A DNA stretch of 64,000 bases from assembly GCF_002836505.1 (NCBI RefSeq), contig NZ_PJBF01000050.1, positions 1-64,000 on the forward strand, in the 5' to 3' direction. Position 1 is the first letter of the stretch, and each line of letters begins with the position of its first letter. The notes beneath the pieces are model-generated. The model was not told the origin of the DNA. It worked only from the letters and a program-made list of their open reading frames with translations, and ran no database searches. Of this stretch, positions 9,478 through 19,141 are shown one piece after another. Source of the stretch: Psychrobacter sp. Choline-02u-9. GTDB taxonomy: Bacteria; Pseudomonadota; Gammaproteobacteria; Pseudomonadales; Moraxellaceae. The position numbers were made by a program, and so were the translations under genes.

Positions 9478-10164
9478 CTATCTATTGATTAGCTGATACA
9501 TATATTCGGCTCTTTCCCAATCTTCTAATGTATCAATATCTTGTACGAAATGTCTTGGTATAACTATCCCGGCACTATCAGAGCCAAACATGTTTTTTGT
9601 AGAGGTGGTTTTTAGATTTCTCCAGTAGAACTGACCTGCATCTTGATAAGCCTCTTCCAAATCTTGGCTACGACTACTGAAGTTTTCTGGCCAAAACATT
9701 TCGCATCGATCATCATGCCCTAACTTGAAAGTTCTTTGTATAGGAAATGGCATCGTTGTACAGCTAAATACATTTACTACATTAGAATTCTGTAGCTTGT
9801 TATGACCTTCGACAAGATATTTTTTTTGAAGAAGTGGCGCTGTAGCATAAATAGTACAAAGATAGTCATAGTCATCATCAGTTTCTTTTAAATACTCTAG
9901 AAAATGATTAATTACATCCTTCGTTGTTGCAAAGTCATTACTGATGTATTCAGGCCTCAAGAAAGGAACTTCGGCACCATATTTTTCAGCTACAGTTGCA
10001 ATTTCTTGGTCGTCTGTTGATACAACTACCTTATCAAAGCAACCACTTTCTAGGGCTGATTCGATAGAATAGGCAATAATTGGCTTTCCACAAAAGTTCT
10101 TTATATTTTTTCTAGGAATACGCTTACTTCCACCACGAGCAGGAATCAAAGCTACACTACTCAT
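9478..10164 (-). CDS. pseF: Pseudaminic acid cytidylyltransferase
   Basis: Activates pseudaminic acid with CTP to CMP-Pse. The N-terminal CMP-sugar synthetase signature ALIPARGGSKRIPRKN is complete, followed by KPIIAYSIESAL and VSTDDQEIA. At 228 aa it has the length usual for PseF. The RxYQDAGQFYW-like segment (LEEAYQDAGQFYWRN) near residue 165 is typical of this subfamily. It overlaps pseC by 4 bp (ATGA), so translation is coupled. Confidence 0.92.
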   Translation of the reverse strand: MSSVALIPARGGSKRIPRKNIKNFCGKPIIAYSIESALESGCFDKVVVSTDDQEIATVAEKYGAEVPFLRPEYISNDFATTKDVINHFLEYLKETDDDYDYLCTIYATAPLLQKKYLVEGHNKLQNSNVVNVFSCTTMPFPIQRTFKLGHDDRCEMFWPENFSSRSQDLEEAYQDAGQFYWRNLKTTSTKNMFGSDSAGIVIPRHFVQDIDTLEDWERAEYMYQLINR

Positions 10165-11327
10165 ATTAGAATACTCCTTAGCGTTTTTACTACATACTCC
10201 TGCTCTTGTTCTGAAAGTTCAGGATACATAGGCAAGCTAATTGCCTGTGCATAGTATAACTCTGCTTCAGGAAAGTCCCCTAACGTAAACCCTAAGTTTT
10301 GTTGATAGTAAGGTTGGAGGTGTACAGGGATATAATGAAGATTGACACCAATATTCGCAGCCCGTAAATCATCAAATATTTCTTTTTGGGTTTTTTGCAC
10401 CTGTTTAGTTTCAATACGTATCACGTAAAGGTGTAGTCCTGAATATCCATCTGAATGTTGATAAGGAGTTATTACAGGTAGATCAGCCAATAAGCTGTCG
10501 TATGTTTTAGCAAGTTGGTGGCGTCTATCAGTAATAGTATTAAGACGTTTAATTTGAGAAACACCTAACGCAGCCTGCATTTCAGTCATTCGATAATTAA
10601 AACCAAGCGTAATTTGTTGATAGTACCAAGAGCCATCTGGCTCATGAGTCATTAGATCAGAATCACGAGTAATACCATGACTACGTAACAACTCCATCTT
10701 TTGTGCTAGCTTTTTGCTTTTCGTGGTCGCTACGCCGCCTTCAGCAGTCGTAATTATTTTCACTGGATGAAAGCTAAAAATTGTAATATCCGAATATTGG
10801 CAGTTACCTATTGGCTGGTTTTTATACTTACCACCTATAGCATGTGAAGCATCTTCGATAATATAAAAGCCATACTTTTTAGAAAGTTGATATATCCTCT
10901 CCATATCACAAGGTTGACCACATAAATGCACAGGAATCACTACCTTCGGTAATTTACCTTGCTCTTTAGCAGCTTTAAGCTTATGTTCTAGAGACTGAGT
11001 AGATAAATTATAGGTCCTTGGATCAATATCTACGAAATCAACTGTAGCACCACAATACAAAGCACAGTTTGCAGATGCTACAAATGTAATAGGTGTCGTC
11101 CAAACAATGTCACCTTTGCCCACATCCAAAGCCAAACACGCAACGTGGAGGGCTGAAGTAGCACTGTTCATTGCCAGAGCATATTCAACATTACAATGTT
11201 TTTTGATTGTATCTTCGAACTCTGGCACTTTAGGGCCTTGCGTTAAATAATCAGACTTGAGGACATTGACGACTGCGTCAATGTCCTCCTCTGTAATATT
11301 TTGGCAACCGTAGGGAATAAAATTCAT
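10161..11327 (-). CDS. pseC: UDP-4-amino-4,6-dideoxy-N-acetyl-beta-L-altrosamine transaminase
   Basis: A PLP-dependent DegT/DnrJ/EryC1 aminotransferase that aminates C4 of the PseB product. Visible motifs are YLTQGPKVPEFE, MNSATSALHVACLAL, the PLP-contact segment IIEDASHAIGGKY and the Schiff-base lysine in FSFHPVKIITTAEGGV near residue 185. The C-terminal part GVNLHYIPVHLQPYY is typical of PseC. It is full length (388 aa). Its start codon shares one base with the pseB stop (TAATG). Confidence 0.93.
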   Translation of the reverse strand: MNFIPYGCQNITEEDIDAVVNVLKSDYLTQGPKVPEFEDTIKKHCNVEYALAMNSATSALHVACLALDVGKGDIVWTTPITFVASANCALYCGATVDFVDIDPRTYNLSTQSLEHKLKAAKEQGKLPKVVIPVHLCGQPCDMERIYQLSKKYGFYIIEDASHAIGGKYKNQPIGNCQYSDITIFSFHPVKIITTAEGGVATTKSKKLAQKMELLRSHGITRDSDLMTHEPDGSWYYQQITLGFNYRMTEMQAALGVSQIKRLNTITDRRHQLAKTYDSLLADLPVITPYQHSDGYSGLHLYVIRIETKQVQKTQKEIFDDLRAANIGVNLHYIPVHLQPYYQQNLGFTLGDFPEAELYYAQAISLPMYPELSEQEQEYVVKTLRSILI

Positions 11328-12325
11328 TAGATTTTACCAATATTATCTTTGTTTTCTTGTATCCAAGATTCGAGCTCTTCTCTTGGCATCCATTCAGTAT
11401 TATTATCACTTGAATAAACAAAACCTTCTGGAACTAATTTACCATCTTTCACTCTTTCAGGTGAATGACCCCAGTTGTTAATAGTAGGTAAGATTTTGAA
11501 GTGTTCAGGGTACTCATAAGTATAATAAGAATCTTCAGCACCAATCATTTGCTCATGTAGTTTCTCACCAGGTCTAATACCAACTACCTTAGTGGTAGCT
11601 TCTGGCGCCACAGCTTTTGCTACATCCATAATATTCATTGATGGAATTTTTTTAACGTAAATCTCACCACCTTCCATATCTTCAAAAGCATGCCATACAA
11701 GCTCAACGCCTTCTTCCAAGGTAATCATAAAACGTGTCATACGATCATCAGTAATAGGTAGCTCACCTCTTTCTTTAATTGATAAAAAGAAAGGGATTAC
11801 TGATCCACGTGATCCCATCACATTACCATATCTTACGACAGAAAATTTGGTCACATGCTGTCCACTATAAGCATTTCCTGCTACAAATAATTTATCAGAA
11901 GTGAGTTTAGTAGCACCGTATAGATTTATAGGACTACTTGCTTTATCGGTTGATAACGCAACTACACCCTTAACACCTTTATCTATGCATGCGTCAATTA
12001 GGTTCATTGCCCCATGTACATTTGTTTTTACACATTCAAAAGGATTGTATTCTGCTGTTGGAACAATTTTAGTAGCAGCAGCATGCACGACATAATCAAC
12101 TCCATCTAAAGCACGATATAGCCTTTCTTTATCTCTTACATCGCCAATAAAAAAGCGCACACGTGGGTCATCTTGAAACAATTTAGCCATTTCCCATTGT
12201 TTCATTTCATCCCTTGAAAAAATGATGATTTTTTTAGGATTATATTTTTCAAGGGTCATAGGTATAAATTTATGTCCGAACGAACCTGTACCACCTGTCA
12301 CCAAAATCGTTGAATTACTTAACAT
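11327..12325 (-). CDS. pseB: UDP-N-acetylglucosamine 4,6-dehydratase (inverting)
   Basis: First step of pseudaminic acid synthesis: C5-inverting dehydration of UDP-GlcNAc. The Rossmann motif is TGGTGSFGHKF, with IFSRDEMKQWEMA typical of PseB. The catalytic region LSTDKASSPINLYGATKL holds the aspartate, lysine and Y-x3-K residues. IRPGEKLHEQM closes the fold. At 332 aa it is full length. It is the first gene of the Pse operon; the 200 bp upstream, after galE, should hold any dedicated promoter. Confidence 0.95.
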   Translation of the reverse strand: MLSNSTILVTGGTGSFGHKFIPMTLEKYNPKKIIIFSRDEMKQWEMAKLFQDDPRVRFFIGDVRDKERLYRALDGVDYVVHAAATKIVPTAEYNPFECVKTNVHGAMNLIDACIDKGVKGVVALSTDKASSPINLYGATKLTSDKLFVAGNAYSGQHVTKFSVVRYGNVMGSRGSVIPFFLSIKERGELPITDDRMTRFMITLEEGVELVWHAFEDMEGGEIYVKKIPSMNIMDVAKAVAPEATTKVVGIRPGEKLHEQMIGAEDSYYTYEYPEHFKILPTINNWGHSPERVKDGKLVPEGFVYSSDNNTEWMPREELESWIQENKDNIGKI

Positions 12326-12362
12326 TTCTTCTTAACCTCAGATATTTGTATATGTCTAAATG

Positions 12363-12389
12363 GAAATCACCTATGTTAATTAGGTGATT
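12363..12389 (-). other. Hairpin between galE and pseB
   Basis: AATCACCTA (12365-12373) and TAGGTGATT (12381-12389) form a nine-base-pair stem around a seven-base loop. On the minus strand the stem is followed only by TT, so it is a poor intrinsic terminator. It may weakly end galE transcripts or be a 5' structure of the Pse operon mRNA. No JUMPstart/ops sequence is seen nearby. Confidence 0.45.
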
Positions 12390-12527
12390 GTGCTTTTAAA
12401 TAATTGTTTACTCTCATATTATAACTGACTCGTAATTTAATTTTCAGCTAAAGTTATGGAAAACTCCTTATTTTTATATTTTTACTCTAGAAAAAAATGT
12501 CACTCAACTGCAAAAAATAGAAAAAAT

Positions 12528-13583
12528 CTACTCATAACCATTCGGGTTCATGCTCTGCCAATGCCATGTATCTCGACACATATCGATAATCGATAATTCA
12601 GCTTGCCACCCTAACAACGTTTTCGCTTTATCGGCACGGGCATAACAACTCGCGATATCACCTGCTCGACGATCTATAAACTGATAAGGAATAGTCTGGC
12701 CAGATACGTCAGAAAATACAGATACCAATTCTAATACAGACGCACCTTTGCCAGTACCTAAGTTAATAGGTAAAAAGCCTACTGAATATTGTTGTGTCGT
12801 ACCATTTTCGTTTAGTCTAATTTGTTTCTCTAAATAATTTAGTGCAGCCACATGACCTTGAGCCAAATCAGTAACATGAATAAAGTCACGGACACCTGTT
12901 CCATCGATAGTAGGATAGTCATTACCAAAAATGCTAAGCTTTTCAAGTTTGCCGACGGCTACTTGAGAAATATAAGGCATCAAGTTGTTAGGAAGGTCAT
13001 TAGGGTCTTCGCCAATCTGTCCTGATGGATGCGCACCTACTGGATTAAAGTATCTAAGAGCAATCAGGTTCCAGCTGTCATCAGATACAGCTAGGTCTTC
13101 TAATATGTATTCGACAGCAAGTTTACTTTGTCCATAGGGATTGGTACAAGAGCGCTGCGAGGTTTCATCGATAGGTAGAGTTTCAGGATCGCCGTAGACA
13201 GTGGCAGATGATGAGAAGACTAGGTTTTTAACGTCATATTCTGCCATGACTTCCAGCAAAACGATGGTGCCACTGACATTGTTATTATAATATAACAAGG
13301 GCTTAGCGACGGATTCACCTACTGCTTTTAACCCAGCGAAGTGAATCACGCCAAAGAAGGGATGCGCGGCAAAGATTTGTCTGAGTGTCTCAGCATCGCG
13401 GATATCACCTTCAATAAACTCAATCGGCTGAGCAATCAGGGTAGAGACACGATTGATCGCTTCACGGCTACTGTTAGATAAGTTGTCGTATACAACAATA
13501 TCATAGCCTGCTTCATGCAGGGCAATACAAGTGTGTGTGCCAATATAGCCTGCACCACCCGTGACTAATATCTTATTTTTCAT
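12528..13583 (-). CDS. galE: UDP-glucose 4-epimerase
   Basis: Interconverts UDP-glucose and UDP-galactose (or the GlcNAc/GalNAc pair) for surface glycans. Motifs: VTGGAGYIGTHTCIAL (NAD site), FSSSATVYGDP, the Y-x3-K NPYGQSKLAVE and LRYFNPVGAHPSG. The frame extends upstream to 13634, but that extension runs through the stem of an intrinsic terminator at 13597-13629. The ATG at 13583 (MKNKILVTGG, 351 aa) or the one at 13598 is therefore the plausible start. It lies between sucD and the Pse operon, on the same strand. Confidence 0.93.
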   Translation of the reverse strand: MKNKILVTGGAGYIGTHTCIALHEAGYDIVVYDNLSNSSREAINRVSTLIAQPIEFIEGDIRDAETLRQIFAAHPFFGVIHFAGLKAVGESVAKPLLYYNNNVSGTIVLLEVMAEYDVKNLVFSSSATVYGDPETLPIDETSQRSCTNPYGQSKLAVEYILEDLAVSDDSWNLIALRYFNPVGAHPSGQIGEDPNDLPNNLMPYISQVAVGKLEKLSIFGNDYPTIDGTGVRDFIHVTDLAQGHVAALNYLEKQIRLNENGTTQQYSVGFLPINLGTGKGASVLELVSVFSDVSGQTIPYQFIDRRAGDIASCYARADKAKTLLGWQAELSIIDMCRDTWHWQSMNPNGYE

Positions 13584-13596
13584 AAAATTTTCAGGC

Positions 13597-13629
13597 ATAA
13601 AAAAGACACCCCATTGTAGGGGTGTCTTT
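13597..13629 (-). terminator. Intrinsic terminator after sucD
   Basis: On the minus strand an 11-bp perfect stem (AAAGACACCCC / GGGGTGTCTTT) with a six-base loop runs straight into a T tract. It sits about 50 bp after the sucD stop and just before the galE start, closing the suc gene block. Confidence 0.9.
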
Positions 13630-13679
13630 ATCATATTTCAATGTAGATTTAGTAGTTTAACTGTAGACTAATGCCTATC

Positions 13680-14555
13680 TTACCAACCAGTAACTTCTTT
13701 TAGCTTATCGCCAAGCTTAGATGGGTCACGTGTATACGCGATACCAGCATCTTCAAACGCTTTAAATTTCTCTTCAGCAGTACCTTGACCACCAGAGATG
13801 ATAGCGCCTGCATGACCCATACGCTTGCCTTCTGGAGCGGTAACACCAGCGATATAACCAACCACTGGCTTAGTCACATGGTCTTTGATGTAAGCAGCGG
13901 CTTCTTCTTCAGCAGTACCACCGATCTCACCGATTAGAATGATCGCTTCAGTTTGTGGATCTTCTTGGAACAGTTTCAATGCATCAATCTGGTTCATACC
14001 AGGGATAGGATCACCACCGATACCGATACAAGTTGACTGACCAAAACCAAGCTTAGTAGTTTGAGCTACAGCTTCATAAGTCAATGTACCAGAGCGTGAG
14101 ATGATGCCTACTTTACCTGGCTGATGAATATGGCCTGGCATGATACCGATTTTGCACTGACCTGGAGTGATAACGCCTGGGCAGTTAGGACCAACCAAAC
14201 GTACGTCGCCAGCTTCTTCAAGATAGCGTTTTGCTTTTAGCATATCGATAGTCGGTACGCCTTCAGTGATCACAACGATCAACTTAACGCCAGCATCGAT
14301 TGCTTCAACGATAGAATCTAGTACAAATGGTGCTGGTACGTAGATAACAGAAGCGTCAGCTTGAGTCGCTTCCATGGCTTCCGCCATAGTGTTGAATACT
14401 GGTAGGCCTAGGTGCGTTTGACCACCCTTACCTGGAGTCACACCACCAACTACTTTTGTACCATATTCGATGGCTTGTTCAGAATGGAACGTACCATTTT
14501 TACCAGTAAAACCTTGTACCAATACTTTGGTATCTTTATCGATTAATACACTCAT
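13680..14555 (-). CDS. sucD: Succinyl-CoA synthetase alpha subunit (ADP-forming)
   Basis: With SucC, converts succinyl-CoA to succinate with substrate-level phosphorylation. The CoA-binding N-terminus has [31 protein letters not shown] is the family signature, and the phosphorylated histidine lies in [17 protein letters not shown] near residue 247. It is full length (291 aa). AAGGAAAA precedes the ATG. It is the last gene of the suc block, followed by a strong terminator. Confidence 0.97.
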   Translation of the reverse strand: MSVLIDKDTKVLVQGFTGKNGTFHSEQAIEYGTKVVGGVTPGKGGQTHLGLPVFNTMAEAMEATQADASVIYVPAPFVLDSIVEAIDAGVKLIVVITEGVPTIDMLKAKRYLEEAGDVRLVGPNCPGVITPGQCKIGIMPGHIHQPGKVGIISRSGTLTYEAVAQTTKLGFGQSTCIGIGGDPIPGMNQIDALKLFQEDPQTEAIILIGEIGGTAEEEAAAYIKDHVTKPVVGYIAGVTAPEGKRMGHAGAIISGGQGTAEEKFKAFEDAGIAYTRDPSKLGDKLKEVTGW

Positions 14556-14586
14556 TATATTTTCCTTGTATTCGGTTGTCTTGTAA

Positions 14587-14648
14587 CAGTGGTCTTTATA
14601 ACTATCATTATCAAATTTTGATAACCAATCTTTGCTATAAAACCACTG
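14587..14648 (-). other. Two-tier hairpin between sucC and sucD
   Basis: Outer arms CAGTGGTCTTTATA (14587-14600) and CTATAAAACCACTG (14635-14648) pair at 13 of 14 positions. Between them lies TTATCAAATTTTGATAA (14608-14624), itself a palindrome around one base. No T tract follows, so an RNA processing or stability element is more likely than a terminator. Confidence 0.6.
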
Positions 14649-14704
14649 CTACGATTTGACTACTATGCTTAAGCATTTATCTCTAAACACTTATGTTTAA
14701 AGAC

Positions 14705-15871
14705 TTACGCTTTAACAGCATCGACAATTTTTTGAGCCGCGTCAGATAAACCTTGAGCTGAAATCAATTTCAGACCAGACTCTTCTAGGATTTGTGCGCC
14801 TAGCTCAGCGTTGTTACCTTCTAAACGAACAACAACTGGTACTTGTACGTCAACTTCTTTGATAGCAGCGATAATAGCTTCTGCAATCATGTCACAACGT
14901 ACGATACCGCCGAAGATGTTGATTAGAACGCCTTCAACACTGCTGTCTTCTAGGATGATTTTGAACGCTTCAACAACGCGATCTTTAGTTGCGCCGCCGC
15001 CAACGTCCAAGAAGTTAGCAGGCTTGCCGCCATACAACTTGATGATGTCCATGGTCGCCATTGCAAGACCAGCACCGTTAACCATACAACCGATGTTACC
15101 TTCTAGAGCAACATAGTTTAGGTCGAATTCAGCAGCTTTAAGCTCACGCTCATTTTCTTGAGTCTTGTCTTGTAGTGCTGCGATTTTTGGCAGACGATAT
15201 AGTGCGTTTGAATCGATACCGATTTTGCCATCAACACAAACGATTTCGCCATTTTCACGAACAGCTAATGGGTTGATTTCCATTAGAGCAAAGTCATTTT
15301 CAACAAATGCTTTATAAGCACCAGTCATCAATTTAACAAATTGGTTGATTTGCTTGCCTTCTAGACCAAGTTTGAACGCAACGTCGCGCGCTTGGAAAGG
15401 CATTAAACCAACTAAAGGATCAACGTGTACTTTGAATATTTTTTCTGGTGTGCTGTGTGCTACTTCTTCGATATCTACGCCGCCTTCGGTAGATGCCATG
15501 AAAGTTACACGACGAGTTGCACGGTCAACAACAGCGCCAAGATATAGCTCAGTTTGTACTGGATACATATCTTCTGCAACCAATACGAAGTTGACTGGCT
15601 GACCATCAGCATCAGTTTGGAACGTTACTAGGTTAGTACCGATCAGCTCTTCAGCAACTTGTTTAGCTTCTTCACGAGTTTTAACCAGCTTTACACCACC
15701 CGCTTTACCGCGACCACCAGCATGTACTTGCGCTTTAATTACCGCAATGTCAGTTGGGGTCTTATCAAAAGCTGCAGCAGCTTCGTCGCCGTTATGAGCG
15801 ATGATGCCTTCTTGAATTGGCAATCCGTAGCTTTTTAATAGCTCTTTTGCTTGATACTCATGTAAATTCAT
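14705..15871 (-). CDS. sucC: Succinyl-CoA synthetase beta subunit (ADP-forming)
   Basis: The nucleotide-binding ATP-grasp subunit paired with Suc[19 protein letters not shown] is the classic start; [17 protein letters not shown] holds the ATP-grasp lysine and glycine-rich loop, and [16 protein letters not shown] is the C-terminal CoA-ligase signature. It is full length (388 aa). AAAGGAT lies upstream of the ATG. A 149-bp structured spacer separates it from sucD. Confidence 0.97.
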   Translation of the reverse strand: MNLHEYQAKELLKSYGLPIQEGIIAHNGDEAAAAFDKTPTDIAVIKAQVHAGGRGKAGGVKLVKTREEAKQVAEELIGTNLVTFQTDADGQPVNFVLVAEDMYPVQTELYLGAVVDRATRRVTFMASTEGGVDIEEVAHSTPEKIFKVHVDPLVGLMPFQARDVAFKLGLEGKQINQFVKLMTGAYKAFVENDFALMEINPLAVRENGEIVCVDGKIGIDSNALYRLPKIAALQDKTQENERELKAAEFDLNYVALEGNIGCMVNGAGLAMATMDIIKLYGGKPANFLDVGGGATKDRVVEAFKIILEDSSVEGVLINIFGGIVRCDMIAEAIIAAIKEVDVQVPVVVRLEGNNAELGAQILEESGLKLISAQGLSDAAQKIVDAVKA

Positions 15872-15915
15872 TGATTGTATCCTTTATTTTTTACAATTAA
15901 TAAAAAGTGAAATCA

Positions 15916-15955
15916 AGTGCGCACATATACATATGAACCATACGTCTGACGCACT
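15916..15955 (-). other. Weak inverted repeat between lpd and sucC
   Basis: AGTGCG (15916-15921) and CGCACT (15950-15955) flank a 28-base loop with some inner pairing. It lies in a 158-bp spacer upstream of sucC. Support is weak and no function is claimed. Confidence 0.3.
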
Positions 15956-16029
15956 CATGATTGTGGCATCACCAAAACAGCGATACCCCAATCAGGTTGT
16001 AAATCGATAATAATTAAACGAGCAACTGC

Positions 16030-17484
16030 TTATTTCTTACGCTTTTTACGCTGGATAGCGTGAATAGCACGGCCATCTGCAGATAGCGCAGCTTCATGTA
16101 CTGCTTCTGAAATCGTTGGATGAGCAAATGTCATCAACTGCAAGTCTTCAATACTAGAGACAAATTCCATTGCGATCATACCTTGATGAACGATATCACC
16201 AGCACCAGCAGCGATAGCATGCATACCTAATAGACGATCTGTTTTCGCATCAGCAACGACTTTAATAGAACCTTCTGCTTCGCTTTGAGCCAATGCACGA
16301 CCGTTAGCAGCCAAGTTGAAAGAACCTGTTTTAACTTCATAGCCAGCTTCTTCAGCTTCTTGCTCAGTCAAACCTACCCATGCGATTTCTGGGTGAGTAT
16401 AAATGACATTGATAATGGTGTCATAGTTAACTTGAGGTTTTTCGCCATGAATACGCTCAACAGCCATCATACCCTCTTCCATTGCTTTGTGCGCAAGCAT
16501 AGGACCACGGACCAAATCACCGATAGCATAAACGCCATCAAGATTGGTTTTGCATTGATCATTGACATCGATAAGGCCACGTTCAGTCAACGTGATACCG
16601 CTATCATCGCCAAGTAGCTTTTCAGAATAAGCGCGACGACCAACACAAACGATTAGCTTATCAAAGCTCTCCTCGCTCGATTCGCCTTTGCTTTCGCTAG
16701 TGACGACAACTTGGTCACCTTGTACTTCAGCATTGGTTACTTTGGTATCGACACGGATATCAAGACCTTGCTTTTTCAGAATTTTGCCAGCTTCTTTTGA
16801 GATGTCTTTGTCAGCAGCAGCTAAGAAACTAGGAAGTGCTTCATACACAACTACTTCTGCACCTAGACGACGCCATACTGAACCAAGCTCAAGACCGATA
16901 ACACCAGCACCGATAACGCCTAGACGCTTAGGTACTTCAGTGAAATCAAGTGCGCCAGTTGAATCAACAATGCGGTCACCGTCAGTTTTGGCAACAGGAA
17001 TCTCGATAGGCACAGAACCTGCCGCAAGAATGACATTCTTAGCAGTGATCGTTGTTTCGCTTTCGTCTTCTAGAGCAGTAAATTTAACTTTTTTATCAGC
17101 GCCTTTACCGTCAACTAAAGTACCCCAGCCTTGTAGCCAGTCAACACCATTGCCTTTTAGCAACGCGGCAACACCACCAGTCAACTGCTTAACAATACCT
17201 TCTTTACGCTCTATCATTTTTTCGATATTGATAGCAACGTCACCAGTACTGATACCGTGCTCGTCAAGGTCATGCTTAGTAGCTTCGTAACGATGTGAGC
17301 TGTCAAGTAGGGCTTTTGATGGGATACAACCAACGTTTAAGCAAGTACCGCCAAGTGCTGGCTCGCCTTTATAAACGCGCTTTTCAATACAAGCAACACT
17401 CATACCTAGCTGGCCTGCACGAATAGCTGCTTCGTAACCACCAGGACCGCCGCCGATGACGACTAAATCATAATTGTCTTTCAT
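16030..17484 (-). CDS. lpdA: Dihydrolipoyl dehydrogenase (E3)
   Basis: The flavoprotein E3 subunit that reoxidises lipoyl groups of the 2-oxoglutarate (and probably pyruvate) dehydrogenase complexes. FAD motif [19 protein letters not shown] at residues 9-27; redox disulfide [16 protein letters not shown] near 45-60; NAD motif [20 protein letters not shown] near 187; the C-terminal catalytic His-Glu pair is in [13 protein letters not shown]. It is 484 aa. AATAGGAAC precedes the ATG. It lies between sucB and sucC. Confidence 0.96.
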   Translation of the reverse strand: MKDNYDLVVIGGGPGGYEAAIRAGQLGMSVACIEKRVYKGEPALGGTCLNVGCIPSKALLDSSHRYEATKHDLDEHGISTGDVAINIEKMIERKEGIVKQLTGGVAALLKGNGVDWLQGWGTLVDGKGADKKVKFTALEDESETTITAKNVILAAGSVPIEIPVAKTDGDRIVDSTGALDFTEVPKRLGVIGAGVIGLELGSVWRRLGAEVVVYEALPSFLAAADKDISKEAGKILKKQGLDIRVDTKVTNAEVQGDQVVVTSESKGESSEESFDKLIVCVGRRAYSEKLLGDDSGITLTERGLIDVNDQCKTNLDGVYAIGDLVRGPMLAHKAMEEGMMAVERIHGEKPQVNYDTIINVIYTHPEIAWVGLTEQEAEEAGYEVKTGSFNLAANGRALAQSEAEGSIKVVADAKTDRLLGMHAIAAGAGDIVHQGMIAMEFVSSIEDLQLMTFAHPTISEAVHEAALSADGRAIHAIQRKKRKK

Positions 17485-17534
17485 AGTACGTTCCTATTTT
17501 TAATTGTATGTGTCATTTAAACTGGTTGTTATCT

Positions 17535-17550
17535 CGCTGATAGATCAGCG
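17535..17550 (-). other. Hairpin 1 in the sucB–lpd spacer
   Basis: CGCTGAT–AG–ATCAGCG, a perfect seven-base inverted repeat with a two-base centre. It is in the leader region upstream of lpd. Confidence 0.5.
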
Positions 17551-17643
17551 TTATCTACACTGAATAGTTAATACACTATGTCAATGAGATAGATTCACTT
17601 ATCAATAGCAAATCACCATTATTAAATTCATTTAAATACAGTT

Positions 17644-17668
17644 ATCAGCGCATCAAGCGATCGCTGAT
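17644..17668 (-). other. Hairpin 2 in the sucB–lpd spacer
   Basis: ATCAGCG (17644-17650) and CGCTGAT (17662-17668) with an 11-base loop. The arms reuse the same heptamer pair as the hairpin at 17535-17550. Confidence 0.5.
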
Positions 17669-17694
17669 TAATAAAAATCATTATCTATACCAAA

Positions 17695-17732
17695 GTTAAA
17701 AAGCTTGTATCAGCGGTTGCCAATACAAGCTT
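17695..17732 (-). terminator. Terminator-like hairpin after sucB
   Basis: AAGCTTGTAT (17701-17710) and ATACAAGCTT (17723-17732) form a 10-bp perfect stem, followed on the minus strand by a short T run (17698-17702). It starts six bases after the sucB stop, so it probably acts as a partial terminator or 3'-end protector before lpd. Confidence 0.65.
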
Positions 17733-17738
17733 AAAAGC

Positions 17739-18986
17739 TTACAGGTCTAGTAGTAGCATTGCAGGGTCTTCGACCAACTCTTTGATAGTTACCAAGAACT
17801 GTACGGCTTCTTTACCATCGATCATACGATGGTCATAAGATAATGCTAAGTACATCATTGGTAAAATTTCAACTTTGCCGTCGACAGCCATTGGGCGGTC
17901 ATTGATAGCGTGCATACCTAGGATAGCAGTTTGTGGTGGGTTCAAGATTGGTGTTGACATCAATGAACCAAATACACCACCGTTAGAGATAGTGAACGTA
18001 CCGCCAGTCATGTCTTCTAGACCAAGCTTACCTTGCTGTGCTTTACCGCCAAACTCACGGATTGTGCTTTCAACGTCAGCCATGCTCATGCGATCAGTAT
18101 CACGTAGTACTGGAACAACCAAGCCACGATCTGAAGATACTGCTACACCGATATCATAGAAACCATGATAAACAATGTCATCACCATCTAGTGAAGCGTT
18201 TACTGCTGGGAAGCGTTTTAGCGCTTCTGTCGCTGCTTTTACGAATAACGACATAAAGCCTAAACGTACACCATGACGTTTTTCGAACTTCTCTTTGTAC
18301 TTAGCGCGCATGTCCATCAATGGCTTCATGTTCACTTCGTTAAACGTCGTCAACATGGCTGTATCTTGTGATGCTGATAATAGACGCTCAGCAACACGCT
18401 TACGAAGACGAGTCATTGGAACACGTTTTTCAGTACGCTCACCCATTGATTCAGCAACAGGACGGCCGCTATCAGACTTGATGCTGCTGTCTGATTTCAA
18501 TGTCGGGTTAGCCATATCAGTTTTGGTTACACGACCACCGCGGCCACTACCTTCAATTTCTTTAGGATCTACGCCTGACTCTTTTGCTGCTTTACGAACT
18601 GCTGGGCTTTGATCTTTATGATCAGCTTCGCCTTTCTTATCTGTTGCTTGAACAGGCTCGCCACCATCAGCAGCTTGTTTTGCTTGAACTGGCGCAGCTG
18701 GTTGGTCTGGATCTACTGCTGGCGCTTCTTCTGCGCTAGCACCAGCACTTGCACCGGCTTCAAACTGAGCGATAAGCTCATCAGACAATACAGTATCGTC
18801 AACTTGCTTTACGATTTTGGTCAATACACCATTATCAGGTGCCACAACTTCTAATACAACTTTATCAGTTTCAATTTCAGCCAATAGGTCATCACGATTA
18901 ACTTGTTGACCTTCAGTGACGTGCCACTCAACGATTGTGCCATCGGCAACCGATTCTGGAAAAACGGGGGCTTTGATGTCAGCCAT
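17739..18986 (-). CDS. sucB: 2-Oxoglutarate dehydrogenase E2 (dihydrolipoamide succinyltransferase)
   Basis: Core of the 2-oxoglutarate dehydrogenase complex. A lipoyl domain (lysine in [14 protein letters not shown], near residue 42) is followed by an Ala/Glu/Pro-rich linker, an E3/E1-binding domain ([15 protein letters not shown]) and the catalytic domain with [24 protein letters not shown] and the active-site [10 protein letters not shown] near residue 387. It has the normal 415 aa. TAAGGAGT precedes the ATG. It lies 155 bp after sucA. Confidence 0.97.
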   Translation of the reverse strand: MADIKAPVFPESVADGTIVEWHVTEGQQVNRDDLLAEIETDKVVLEVVAPDNGVLTKIVKQVDDTVLSDELIAQFEAGASAGASAEEAPAVDPDQPAAPVQAKQAADGGEPVQATDKKGEADHKDQSPAVRKAAKESGVDPKEIEGSGRGGRVTKTDMANPTLKSDSSIKSDSGRPVAESMGERTEKRVPMTRLRKRVAERLLSASQDTAMLTTFNEVNMKPLMDMRAKYKEKFEKRHGVRLGFMSLFVKAATEALKRFPAVNASLDGDDIVYHGFYDIGVAVSSDRGLVVPVLRDTDRMSMADVESTIREFGGKAQQGKLGLEDMTGGTFTISNGGVFGSLMSTPILNPPQTAILGMHAINDRPMAVDGKVEILPMMYLALSYDHRMIDGKEAVQFLVTIKELVEDPAMLLLDL

Positions 18987-19036
18987 CGATATACTCCTTA
19001 GATTTGGATATTCATACTTATTATTAAGTCGTGATA

Positions 19037-19094
19037 GGCAGTCAGTAGTTTTCTAATAACTTTGCTTATATTTTATTAAAAAATACTAACTGTC
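19037..19094 (-). other. Imperfect long hairpin between sucA and sucB
   Basis: Arms at 19037-19052 and 19079-19094 pair at about 14 of 16 positions in RNA, counting one G-U pair, with a loop of about 26 bases. It sits in the 155-bp sucA–sucB spacer. Confidence 0.4.
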
Positions 19095-19141
19095 ATCGCC
19101 TGATTCATTTATCTTCTATAATCTTTTGATTAGACAAGGTA

